This document shows, piece by piece, positions 43,805 through 52,074 of a stretch of DNA of 64,000 nt (positions are counted from its first letter, which is position 1; each line of letters starts with the position of its first letter). The notes under the pieces are model-generated. The model did not search any database, was not told the origin of the DNA, and was given only the letters and a program-made list of their open reading frames with translations. The translations under genes were made by a program, and so were the position numbers. The DNA is from Paracoccaceae bacterium (lineage in GTDB: Bacteria; Pseudomonadota; Alphaproteobacteria; Rhodobacterales; Rhodobacteraceae): contig PAPN01000021.1 of NCBI GenBank assembly GCA_002708925.1, forward strand, positions 26,407 to 90,406. Direction: 5' to 3'.

Positions 43805-44245
43805 TTACACCGTTGTCACGTCCACCAGCAGCGGCGTCACAATGTCAACGATCTCGGCCGGGGGCTTCTGTTTGCGAAATTCCGAGGCCACGGTAAAGAC
43901 GCACACGAACTTGCCGGTAAAGCACACCACATCGTCCTGGCGGGCAATCACCCGAAACGCGATCGAGGTCTCGCCCAGCTTTACCGGATCCACCTGGCAC
44001 ATCAGCCGATGGCGCGGCGTGACCGGCGCAGAGAAGTCCAAACTCATGTGCACGAAAGGCGTGCCGACATCGCGGTCCAGTTCCATCTGGAACCAGCCAT
44101 CTCCGCCCAGGTGCGTTTCCCACCAGGCGTTGATGGCATCCAGCGCGAACCACGGCAGCCGCGCGGTATAAGCGATCCTGGCCGGATCGCAATCGCCCCA
44201 GGTGACGCGGATTTCATGGACAAAATGAGGGGATTTCTCAGGCAT
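43805..44245 (-). CDS. Hotdog-fold acyl-CoA thioesterase
   Basis: 146 residues, 4-hydroxybenzoyl-CoA thioesterase-like. The active-site segment TWGDCDPARIAYTARLPWFALDAINAWW is seen as WGDCDPARIAYTARLP, with the catalytic Asp replaced near DPARI as in this family. It begins two bases after the boxA stop, so it is translationally linked. A role in relieving CoA sequestration during benzoate breakdown is likely, hydrolysing benzoyl-CoA or a dead-end derivative. Confidence 0.85.
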   Translation of the reverse strand: MPEKSPHFVHEIRVTWGDCDPARIAYTARLPWFALDAINAWWETHLGGDGWFQMELDRDVGTPFVHMSLDFSAPVTPRHRLMCQVDPVKLGETSIAFRVIARQDDVVCFTGKFVCVFTVASEFRKQKPPAEIVDIVTPLLVDVTTV

Positions 44246-44247
44246 GT

Positions 44248-45435
44248 TCAGTATGTCTCAACGTGGTATCTGCCTTCTTCGCGCATCGTGTCACGCAGGG
44301 CAACCCACTGTGTCCCGATGCTTTCCGCAATATTGGTAAAGGCCTTCTCCACGCCTTCCTCCATCCCGCGCAATCCACAGATGTAGATATGCGTATTTGG
44401 ATCGGACAGCATCTCGGCGACGGCATCCTCTTCGGCGGCAAGGCGATCCTGAACGTATTCCTTGGGCTGGTCCGGCAGCCGGCTGAAAACCATATGAGTT
44501 TTCAGCAAAGCGTCAGAAACTTTCTTTAATGGGCCAAAGTACGGCAGGGAATCCGGGGATCGTGCACCAAAGAACATGGTCATGCCGCCCGATTTGCTGC
44601 CTACCGTGCGCTGCCGGCGCATGGTAAACGCCCGCATCGGCGCCGAGCCCGTGCCAGTACAGATCATCAACAGACGCGCCTGCGGATCGTCGGGCATCAG
44701 GAAGGTCGCGCCAAACGGGCCGGTCACATTCACCTTATCGCCCGACTTCAGGTCGCAGACGTAATTCGAACACAGCCCCTTATCCTCGCGCTTCACGGTC
44801 AGGGATACGTTGCCAAAATTCGGGCGCTCTCCGTCGCGGGGGCTGGACACCGAATACAGCCGCGGCAGATGCGGGTTTCCGCCTGCGTCCTGGCCCGGCG
44901 GCAGGATGCCGATGCTTTGTCCTTCAAGCACGGGGAACGTGTCGTCGAAGCTGAGAATGATATGGCGGATGTCGCTGTCCGAGCCCTGCTCGGTCAGCCG
45001 GTAATTGCCCTGCACGGTGGCCACAATGGGATTGGCCAGATTGTACATATTCACCGTAGGCTTGGCCGCCGATTTGGGTGCGGTGGCTTTGCCGCCTGCT
45101 CCGGCATGAGCCTCGGCCAGCAGGGCGGCCATGCTTTCGTCCAGCGCCTCGATGCCGCCAGCGGCTTCGTTCTGAGTGATTTCCTGCTGCGCGGGCAGCT
45201 CCATCCAGCCGAATTGTTCGTCCACCGAATAGGGCGCGTTCACCACGCGCCATTCGTCAATCGAGCCCGTCGGACAGACCGGAATACAGGACATGCAGTA
45301 ATCGCATTTATCCGCGTCAACGACGACGTTGTTGTCATCATGAACGATGGCTTCGACCGGGCAGGTCATCTCGCATGTGTAGCAGCGGATGCAAATCTCT
45401 GGGTCGATCAGATGTTGTTTGATCGGCTTGTTCAT
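44248..45435 (-). CDS. boxA: Benzoyl-CoA 2,3-epoxidase subunit BoxA (reductase)
   Basis: 395 residues. The N-terminal bacterial ferredoxin domain has two 4Fe-4S motifs, CIRCYTCEMTCP and CDYCMSCIPVCP (residues ~15-55). A linker is followed by a ferredoxin-NADP reductase module: FAD motif RLYSVSSP (~195) and NADPH-binding CTGTGSAPMRAF (~270). BoxA passes electrons from NADPH to BoxB. ATG at 45435 chosen; TTG at 45450 is the longer alternative. Confidence 0.96.
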   Translation of the reverse strand: MNKPIKQHLIDPEICIRCYTCEMTCPVEAIVHDDNNVVVDADKCDYCMSCIPVCPTGSIDEWRVVNAPYSVDEQFGWMELPAQQEITQNEAAGGIEALDESMAALLAEAHAGAGGKATAPKSAAKPTVNMYNLANPIVATVQGNYRLTEQGSDSDIRHIILSFDDTFPVLEGQSIGILPPGQDAGGNPHLPRLYSVSSPRDGERPNFGNVSLTVKREDKGLCSNYVCDLKSGDKVNVTGPFGATFLMPDDPQARLLMICTGTGSAPMRAFTMRRQRTVGSKSGGMTMFFGARSPDSLPYFGPLKKVSDALLKTHMVFSRLPDQPKEYVQDRLAAEEDAVAEMLSDPNTHIYICGLRGMEEGVEKAFTNIAESIGTQWVALRDTMREEGRYHVETY

Positions 45436-45488
45436 AGGCTTGGCTTCCAAGTTCGCGCGGTTGGAGTTTCAGGGCTGCCGGGACAGAA

Positions 45489-45653
45489 TCACGAGCGTTT
45501 CAGGACCACTTCGGGAAAGGTCATGACTTCGATCAGGGCCTGGCACAGCCCCTGGCAATTGGTGCATCCCACACAATTTCCGCCCAGTTCGGACACAGCG
45601 ATCCCCACCTCTGAGGTCTTGGGGGCCTTGGCGATTTGACGGTCTACTCCCAT
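45489..45653 (-). CDS. 54-residue Cys-rich protein between boxB and boxA
   Basis: Small protein not recognised from a named family. Its core is NCVGCTNCQGLCQALIEV, giving C-x2-C-x2-C-x3-C, a spacing that could ligate an iron-sulfur cluster. A strong ribosome site (GGGAGGAG) precedes the ATG at 45653. It lies 64 bases after boxB and 53 before boxA on the same strand, within the benzoyl-CoA epoxidase operon, so it may be an electron carrier or assembly factor for BoxAB. This is inference. Confidence 0.7.
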   Translation of the reverse strand: MGVDRQIAKAPKTSEVGIAVSELGGNCVGCTNCQGLCQALIEVMTFPEVVLKRS

Positions 45654-45717
45654 TTTCTCCTCCCTTTGCAACAAGTCACAGGCCGGGGCGGGTGCATCGC
45701 CCCGGCCGCTTTTTCGA

Positions 45718-47169
45718 TTACGCCATGTGGAGTTTGACGTATTCGAAATCACCGGGTTTGTTGTCGATCCCCACCTTGGGCGGGCTGATCCAGCTGGCGT
45801 ATTTGCCGGGCTCGTAGATCGGCGTCATCAGCGACTGGATGAAATCGCCATCCGCATGGGTCGGCAGCCAGTCGTTGACCTTGGCATCGTATTCGGCACC
45901 CGACAGCAGGTTCCCTTCGGGGTCAAAGTTGTGGCCCGCGAAGACGCCGATCTGCCGGTGGAAGCTCTCATGCGGGAGCTTCATTTCGAACTCGATCCCC
46001 GCCTTTTCGATGATCTTGTTCCAGCGGCCCACGCCACCTGCGGCATCGCGGCTATAGTCATCGCGCAGGCGCATGTTGATTGCGGTCAGGGCGGGCACCT
46101 CTTTCTGAACGACTTTGCCATCCTCCAGATCCCACACGGTGTAGGTGTCGTTGGTCAGCTTGTGATCGTCGTCGATGCGGTTCTCCATGTAGCGGCCCTT
46201 GACCCCCGCATTGAAGGCATTCGCCGCGTTGGTAGACACTTCCTGGCCGAACAGATCCAGGCTGAGCGTGTAATGCAGGTTCAGCTTTTTCTGGATGGTC
46301 GGCAGGTCGATAACCCCCAGATCGCGGATCTTGTTGATGTCATAGGGATCGGTGATACCGTTTTCGTTCATCACTTCGCAGGTGCGCTGAATGGTGCGGC
46401 CCACGCCGGTTTCACCCACGAACATGTGGTGGGCTTCCTCGGTCAGCATGAAACGGCAGGTGCGCGACAGCGGGTCAAAGCCCGACTGCGCCAGCGATTC
46501 CAGCTGCATTTTACCGTCACGGTCGGTGAAATAGGTGAACATGAAGAAGGACAGCCAGTCCGGAGTTTCCTCGTTAAAGGCGCCCAGCATACGGGGGGCC
46601 TCTTCGGATCCGGACGAGCGGCGCAGCAGGTCATCGGCCTCTTCCCGGCCATCCTTGCCGAAGTATTTCTGCAACAGATAGACCATCGCCCACAGGTGGC
46701 GGCCTTCCTCGACGTTCACCTGGAACAGGTTGCGCATGTCATACAGCGACGGCGCGGTCAGACCCAGGAACCGCTGCTGTTCAACCGAGGCCGGCTCGGT
46801 ATCGCCCTGAATGACGATCAGGCGCTTCAGCATATTGCGATATTCGCCGGGAACCTCTTGCCACGCGGGCTCGCCTGCGTGTTCACCGCACGGGATGCGG
46901 CGGTCTTCGACCTGCGGAGCCAGCAGAACACCCCAGCGGTATTCGGGCATTTTCACATAGTCGAACTTAGCCCAGCCCTTGGGGTCCACCGACACGGCGG
47001 TCCGCAGGTACACCAGCGACTGCTGAAAATTGTCGGGGATCAGGTCAGACCACCAGTTGATATAGCCGGGGTGCCATTTTTCCAGCGCCTTCAGAACGCG
47101 TTTATCCGAGCTAAGCCCCACGTTGTTGGGGATCTGCGTGTCATAGCTGACATTGATAAGATCAAGCAT
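45718..47169 (-). CDS. boxB: Benzoyl-CoA 2,3-epoxidase subunit BoxB (diiron oxygenase)
   Basis: 483 residues, standard BoxB length. Diiron ligands lie in VNVEEGRHLWAMVYLLQKYFG (EEGRH, ~150) and MLTEEAHHMFVGETGVGRT (EEAHH, ~240). It uses O2 and electrons from BoxA to convert benzoyl-CoA to the 2,3-epoxide. The start MLDLINVSYDTQIPNNVGLS follows AAAGGGAGAG. Second gene of the boxCBA unit. Confidence 0.97.
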   Translation of the reverse strand: MLDLINVSYDTQIPNNVGLSSDKRVLKALEKWHPGYINWWSDLIPDNFQQSLVYLRTAVSVDPKGWAKFDYVKMPEYRWGVLLAPQVEDRRIPCGEHAGEPAWQEVPGEYRNMLKRLIVIQGDTEPASVEQQRFLGLTAPSLYDMRNLFQVNVEEGRHLWAMVYLLQKYFGKDGREEADDLLRRSSGSEEAPRMLGAFNEETPDWLSFFMFTYFTDRDGKMQLESLAQSGFDPLSRTCRFMLTEEAHHMFVGETGVGRTIQRTCEVMNENGITDPYDINKIRDLGVIDLPTIQKKLNLHYTLSLDLFGQEVSTNAANAFNAGVKGRYMENRIDDDHKLTNDTYTVWDLEDGKVVQKEVPALTAINMRLRDDYSRDAAGGVGRWNKIIEKAGIEFEMKLPHESFHRQIGVFAGHNFDPEGNLLSGAEYDAKVNDWLPTHADGDFIQSLMTPIYEPGKYASWISPPKVGIDNKPGDFEYVKLHMA

Positions 47170-47205
47170 TTCTCTCTCCCTTTCGGGGACGACAAGGTCG
47201 CCCTT

Positions 47206-48861
47206 TTACACTCGTTGCATGTTGTATTCGCCGCGCACGCCAGTGCCGTAGCGCTGCAATGCGCCATCCGCGCCCACCGCATTCGGCCGTTGGAAAATCC
47301 AGTTCTGCCAGGCGGTCAGCCGGCCGAAGATGCGGGTTTCCATGGTTTCCGGCCCGGCAAAGCGCAGGTTTGCCTCCATTCCGGTCATCGCATCGGGGCT
47401 GAAGCTGGCGCGTTCCTCCATGAAAATGCGGATTTCATCATCCCAGTCGATGTCATCCAGAATATAGGTGACCAGACCCAGAGCATCGGCCTCTTCGGCC
47501 TCGATTTCCGCGCCGATCCGGGTTTTCAGCGTCTCGACGGCCTCAGGAGCGCCCAGGAAACGCGTGTCCAGGCGGCTAAGGTCATTGCCCATCGGATAGG
47601 TGCCAAAGTTGCTGTTTGACAGTACGATCTTGGCCATCGGGCGATTGTCGCCTTCGAACTCGTCTTCCATCATATAGGTCCGGTCCACGGCGAACAGCAG
47701 CTCGGCCAGCACCCCCACGAAACACGAGCCATGCTCGACCAGAGCCACCAGCGAACGCGAGGTCACATCAATCCGTTTCAGGACACGTTTCCAATATTGG
47801 ATGATCTCATTGGCCAGCCAGTGATCGGCATTGTCCAGCAGCAGGGCTTCGTTCGCCAGCACGGCCTGAGCATCGCCCTGGGTGCGGATGGTCCACAGGC
47901 CCAGCTCTTTTTCATTGTTGCGCAGGTGCAGGATCGCATCGTCCAGCTCGCGCGCCAGGCGCAGCAGATAGGACTGATCGCCCAGGGCGACCAGCGCGTC
48001 AATCGAGCCAGGCGCGCCACCATCCGGACCATTCAGCGTGATGGTCACCTTACGGCCCGCGCGGTCCAGCTCGACCTCGACCAGAGAGTAGCTGATCGCA
48101 TCCTCGGAAATACTGCGCTGAATCGGGTTCAGCGCGATGCCCTGAGTGGCCTTGGTGGGCGCAGCCCCCGCGAATTCACGGGCCCGTTCGTCAACCACCG
48201 CATCGAATTTCGAGTTCGGAACGACTTCGTCCACCAGACGCCAATCCTGAGCGCGCTTGCCGCGCACGCCTTCCTCCATCGCGCAGAACACATCGGCCAG
48301 ATCGCGGCGGACCTTGCGTTTGTCCGTCACGCGGGTCAGGCCGCCAGTGCCGGGCAGAACCGCCAGCAGAGGCACCTCGGGCAGCGCCACCGCGCTGGAG
48401 CTGTCGTCCGTCAGAATGATGTGGTTGCAGGCCAGAGCCAGTTCGTATCCGCCCCCCGCGCACGAACCCTTGACGGCCGCGACGTATTTCTGACCCGAGT
48501 CCGCCTCGGCGGCCTCAAACGTGTTGCGGGTCTCGTTGGTGAACTTACAGAAGTTGACCTTGTGCGCGTGTTCGGCACCGCCCAGCATGCGGATGTTGGC
48601 CCCGGCGCAGAACACTTTGTCCTTGGCCGACTTCATCACCACAACCTTGACCTCGGGGTGCTCAAAGCGCATGCGCTGCACCACGTCGGCCAGTTCAATA
48701 TCGACGCCCAGATCATACGAGTTCAGCTTCAGCTGATAGCCGTCAAACAGCCCCCCGTTTTCGTCAACGTCCATATAGAGGTTGGCAACTTCACCGTCAT
48801 ATTCCACCTTCCAGTGGCGGTACTGTGACGGGTCCGTCTGAAAGTCGATCACTTTGGTCAT
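47206..48861 (-). CDS. boxC: 2,3-epoxybenzoyl-CoA dihydrolase BoxC
   Basis: 551 residues with two crotonase-like halves; the N-terminal half carries KVFCAGANIRMLGG and KGSCAGGGYELALACNHI (~130-150). BoxC hydrolyses the epoxide and cleaves the ring to 3,4-dehydroadipyl-CoA semialdehyde plus formate. First gene of boxCBA. CAGGAGA precedes the start, and the upstream region holds a BoxR-type operator pair. Confidence 0.97.
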   Translation of the reverse strand: MTKVIDFQTDPSQYRHWKVEYDGEVANLYMDVDENGGLFDGYQLKLNSYDLGVDIELADVVQRMRFEHPEVKVVVMKSAKDKVFCAGANIRMLGGAEHAHKVNFCKFTNETRNTFEAAEADSGQKYVAAVKGSCAGGGYELALACNHIILTDDSSSAVALPEVPLLAVLPGTGGLTRVTDKRKVRRDLADVFCAMEEGVRGKRAQDWRLVDEVVPNSKFDAVVDERAREFAGAAPTKATQGIALNPIQRSISEDAISYSLVEVELDRAGRKVTITLNGPDGGAPGSIDALVALGDQSYLLRLARELDDAILHLRNNEKELGLWTIRTQGDAQAVLANEALLLDNADHWLANEIIQYWKRVLKRIDVTSRSLVALVEHGSCFVGVLAELLFAVDRTYMMEDEFEGDNRPMAKIVLSNSNFGTYPMGNDLSRLDTRFLGAPEAVETLKTRIGAEIEAEEADALGLVTYILDDIDWDDEIRIFMEERASFSPDAMTGMEANLRFAGPETMETRIFGRLTAWQNWIFQRPNAVGADGALQRYGTGVRGEYNMQRV

Positions 48862-48890
48862 CGTCGCGTCTCCTGAATCTTCTCGTTGAA

Positions 48891-48944
48891 TGCACTATAG
48901 TTCCGCATAGGTGTCTTTGAAAGGAATTTATGCGCTATAGTGAC
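48891..48944. promoter_or_regulatory. BoxR-type operator pair upstream of boxC
   Basis: TGCACTATAGTTCC (48891-48904) and TGCGCTATAGTGAC (48931-48944), 40 bases apart. The first is identical over 12 bases to the second site upstream of boxR. The TATAGT core on the minus strand lies at a plausible -10 position 30 bases before the boxC start. Confidence 0.65.
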
Positions 48945-49009
48945 AAATTTTTGGGCTCACATTCGCAGATTCTGCACCGAACCACCCACTTCCAGCGCAG
49001 CTTTTTGCA

Positions 49010-49471
49010 TTATTTTGCATTTTCTTGCCAATTCGGCATATCACGGTGCGCCTGATTCTCTAGCGCCTGCACCGTCTCTTGCAGGTCGGACAGGCTCTGC
49101 CCCATGACCCGAGCCACCCGGATGGAATTCAGATGAGCGCGCGTTTTCTCGCAGATGCGCAGAACCGCCTGCGGGCGCCCCATCTCGCGCTTCAGGCAGG
49201 CATTGGCCAACTGTATCAAGGCCTGCACCAACTCGCGCTCATCCGAGCCCGGCGCAAGCGCCACCCAGACCGGCTCCAGCACCTCGTGGGCCTCCCAGAA
49301 AAAGCCCTCCTCTAAATAAGAAAGGCCCGCAATCCATGCGGGCGTTTCCATCAGACGTTCCGGAATGCCATCCGCCCCCACGCTCTTGCGCAGCGCCTCG
49401 AACAGGCTCTCTGGATGACGCGGCGTGCGACCGGGCACATAGGCGTAATCGGGGTAAATCAGAGCCGGCAT
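49010..49471 (-). CDS. DUF309 domain-containing protein
   Basis: 153 residues. SYLEEGFFWEAHEVLEPVWVAL (~52) is the DUF309 signature (aromatic-rich, EAHEVLE), followed by ERELVQALIQLANACLKREMG. Its ATG abuts the TGA of the upstream hydrolase gene with no gap, so translation is coupled in the bclA operon. Function unknown. Confidence 0.85.
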   Translation of the reverse strand: MPALIYPDYAYVPGRTPRHPESLFEALRKSVGADGIPERLMETPAWIAGLSYLEEGFFWEAHEVLEPVWVALAPGSDERELVQALIQLANACLKREMGRPQAVLRICEKTRAHLNSIRVARVMGQSLSDLQETVQALENQAHRDMPNWQENAK

Positions 49472-50287
49472 TCAGACCCCCTCGGGCACGGCCGCCTCGA
49501 TCCGCCACAGGCGCGCGGTAAACTCGGCCACCGCCGCCAGAACCCGGTCCGGCTGATCCAAATGCGGAGAATGCCCGCAGCCTTCCAGAACGGATACCTC
49601 GACCGGCGCATAGGACCGCGTGGCGATCTCATCTATCTGCGCAAGGGTGCCGTATTCGTCCTGCCGCCCCTGAATGGCCAGGGACGGAATCCGCAGATAA
49701 TCCGTCACATCGCCGACATTCCAGGCCTTGAAGTCCGGATGCAGCCAGGAATCGTTCCAACCGCGAAAGGCATTTTCAACATCCCGGTGATACCTGGCCA
49801 GACGCGGCTTTAGATCACCGGAATCATAGGCCTCTTTTGCCTTTGCAATCGCGGCCAGCCCCATGGGTTCGGTGAAATAATGCGGCGCCATGACGATCAG
49901 GCCGCGCACCCGCGCATCCTCGACCGAGCCGCAATAGATGCTGGCAATCGTCGCCCCGTCCGAATGCCCCATCAGCAGCCCCGAGCGAAACCCGATCGCC
50001 CCAAGCACCTGAGGCAAAACCCGCACGGCCTCATCCGTCATATAATCGAGGGACCAGGGCAGAGGCTTGCCGTCCGATTGCCCATAGCCCGCGCGCGAAT
50101 AGGCCAGAACCCCCATGCCCGTTGCCTCGGCCAGGCGCTGCGGGAAATCCCGCCACAGCGCAACGCAGCCCAGCCCCTCGTGCAGCAGAACGATGGTCGG
50201 AGCCCGATCAGGCGCGGGGCCCCAGCAAGCATATTCCAAACGCGTATCCCCAGCGGTCAAAAACCCGCCCCCTGCCGCCCAGTCCAT
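49472..50287 (-). CDS. Alpha/beta hydrolase in the bclA operon
   Basis: 271 residues. Oxyanion region VLLHEGLG, nucleophile elbow GHSDGA (~Ser 109), late Asp and His in GRQDEYG and GCGHSPHLDQPD complete a Ser-Asp-His triad. Its ATG overlaps the bclA stop (TGATG), so the two are coupled. It could hydrolyse benzoate esters or a pathway thioester; the substrate is unknown. Confidence 0.85.
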   Translation of the reverse strand: MDWAAGGGFLTAGDTRLEYACWGPAPDRAPTIVLLHEGLGCVALWRDFPQRLAEATGMGVLAYSRAGYGQSDGKPLPWSLDYMTDEAVRVLPQVLGAIGFRSGLLMGHSDGATIASIYCGSVEDARVRGLIVMAPHYFTEPMGLAAIAKAKEAYDSGDLKPRLARYHRDVENAFRGWNDSWLHPDFKAWNVGDVTDYLRIPSLAIQGRQDEYGTLAQIDEIATRSYAPVEVSVLEGCGHSPHLDQPDRVLAAVAEFTARLWRIEAAVPEGV

Positions 50288-51828
50288 CACGCGCCCTCGC
50301 GCAGCTTAAAGCGCTGAATCTTACCCGTCGCGGTTTTGGGCAGATCCTGCACGATTTCCACCCAGCGGGGGTATTTCCACTTGCCGATCTTCTGCTTGAC
50401 GAACTCTTTCAGGTCTTCCAGCGCGCTGGCATCCTGCCCCTCCTTCAGCACAACATAGGCTTTGGGCTTTTCCAGCCCCTCCTCGTCATGCCAGGCGACA
50501 ACCGCGGCCTCCAGCACACCGGGGTAGGCGACAAGCGCCTGCTCGATCTCGAACGGAGACACCCAGATACCGGACACTTTGAACATATCGTCGGTACGCC
50601 CACAGTAGACAAAGCGCCCATCGGCCGTGCGTTCGTATTTATCGCCCGTGCGCGTCCAATGCCCTTCGAACGTGGCTCGGGACTTGCCGCGATTGTTCCA
50701 ATACCCATCCGCAGCCGACGGGCCGCGCACCAGCAATTCGCCCACACCGCCCGAGCCGACCTCTTGGTCGTCCTCATCCACCAGCCGCACATCATACCCC
50801 GGCACCGGCGTCCCCGAAGTGCCATAGACAACATCCCCCGCGCGGTTCGACAGAAAGATATGCAGCATCTCGGTCGAGCCCACACCATCCAGAATATCCA
50901 CGCCCCACTGCGCCTTCCACTTCTTGCCAATCTCTTCGGGCAGGGCTTCGCCAGCAGAGATACAAGCCCGCAGCTGGACCTCGGGCAGGGGTTTTCCGTC
51001 CTCCCAGTGATGCACCATCGCAGCGTAAAGCGTTGGCACACCGCAGAAAACGCTGGGCTTCAGGCGATTCAGAATATCGCCCACCGTTTCCGGCGTGGGC
51101 CGCCCCGAGAACAGGATCGTCGTCGCGCCAACCGACATTGGAAACGTCATCCCATTGCCCAGACCATAGGCAAAGAACAGTTTCGCAACCGAATAGACAA
51201 CATCCCCGGCCTGAACGCCCAACACCTGCGCGCCATAGGTCTGCGCCGTCGCGCACAGGCTGCCATGGACGTGCTTGACCCCTTTAGGCTGCCCGGTAGA
51301 CCCCGAAGAATAGAGCCAGAACGCAATCTCATCCTCGGACGTTTCAACCGTTGGCGCGGGCTGGGCGCCAGCCAGGAAATCGGCATAGGTTTGCGCGCCC
51401 GTCGGGGCCTCATCGGCAATCACCACCACGCGGCGCAAGAAGGGGTTTTCCTCAAGGATCGGCGCGACAACGGGGTACAGCGCCTCGGACACAAACAAGG
51501 CCGTCGCCCGACTGTCCCGCAGGATCACGTCATAAACACTGTCAGACAGCAGGGTATTGAGCGGAATCGGCACCACTCCTGCCTTGAGCGCCCCCCAAAA
51601 CAGGATCGGCAGCTCGATCTGATCCAGCACCAACAGAGCGACGCGCTCTTCCCGGTGAATGCCCGCACGCTCAAGAGCCGTGACCACGCAGGACGTCTGC
51701 CGAGCCAGATCGGCATAGGTCAGGCTGCGCTGCGACCCATCGGCCTCTTGGAACGCGGTTTTCGTGCCGCGCCCCTCGTCTAGATGTCGATCCACGAAAT
51801 AGTTGGCGGCGTTTTTGCAATCCGACAT
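50287..51828 (-). CDS. bclA: Benzoate--CoA ligase
   Basis: 513-residue acyl-adenylate-forming enzyme activating benzoate to benzoyl-CoA. AMP-binding loop YSSGSTGQPKGVKHVHG (~170), GVGSTEMLHIF (~300, benzoate-CoA ligase-specific), TGDKY (~395) and the C-terminal lysine in PKTATGKIQRFKL. The start at 51828 follows GGGAGGA; the preceding 39 residues of open frame are not family-like. First gene of bclA-hydrolase-DUF309, with an operator pair upstream. Confidence 0.94.
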   Translation of the reverse strand: MSDCKNAANYFVDRHLDEGRGTKTAFQEADGSQRSLTYADLARQTSCVVTALERAGIHREERVALLVLDQIELPILFWGALKAGVVPIPLNTLLSDSVYDVILRDSRATALFVSEALYPVVAPILEENPFLRRVVVIADEAPTGAQTYADFLAGAQPAPTVETSEDEIAFWLYSSGSTGQPKGVKHVHGSLCATAQTYGAQVLGVQAGDVVYSVAKLFFAYGLGNGMTFPMSVGATTILFSGRPTPETVGDILNRLKPSVFCGVPTLYAAMVHHWEDGKPLPEVQLRACISAGEALPEEIGKKWKAQWGVDILDGVGSTEMLHIFLSNRAGDVVYGTSGTPVPGYDVRLVDEDDQEVGSGGVGELLVRGPSAADGYWNNRGKSRATFEGHWTRTGDKYERTADGRFVYCGRTDDMFKVSGIWVSPFEIEQALVAYPGVLEAAVVAWHDEEGLEKPKAYVVLKEGQDASALEDLKEFVKQKIGKWKYPRWVEIVQDLPKTATGKIQRFKLREGA

Positions 51829-51963
51829 GCGGTTCCTCCCATTGCGCTGCGAGGGCACCCGCACCCTCGCCACCCCATGAACGCGCACCCAGAGCGTCGG
51901 GCCCTCCTCCCGCTCGCTAAGGGAATCAATATGTCGCGCACTCATGCTCCTTGGGTCTCATAG

Positions 51964-52009
51964 TGCATTATTTCGCATCTTTTGCAACAGCATCATGCGC
52001 AATAGTGCA
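51964..52009. promoter_or_regulatory. BoxR-type operator pair upstream of bclA
   Basis: TGCATTATTTCGCA (51964-51977) and TGCGCAATAGTGCA (51996-52009), 32 bases apart, both TGC-N8-GCA inverted repeats, ~136-180 bases before the bclA start. Confidence 0.6.
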
Positions 52010-52020
52010 TTTTAACGCAC

Positions 52021-52057
52021 AAAAAAGGGGTCGTAGCGCGATGCACCACGACCCCTT
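52021..52057 (-). terminator. Rho-independent terminator of the TRAP solute-binding protein gene
   Basis: AAGGGGTCGT...ACGACCCCTT, 10-bp stem, ending in six T on the minus strand, 18 bases after the stop. Confidence 0.9.
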
Positions 52058-52074
52058 CCACGGGAGCGTCCCGA

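Noticed and set aside
45727..47619. 630-codon plus-strand frame
   Set aside because: Antisense to boxB and the end of boxC; no recognisable protein features.
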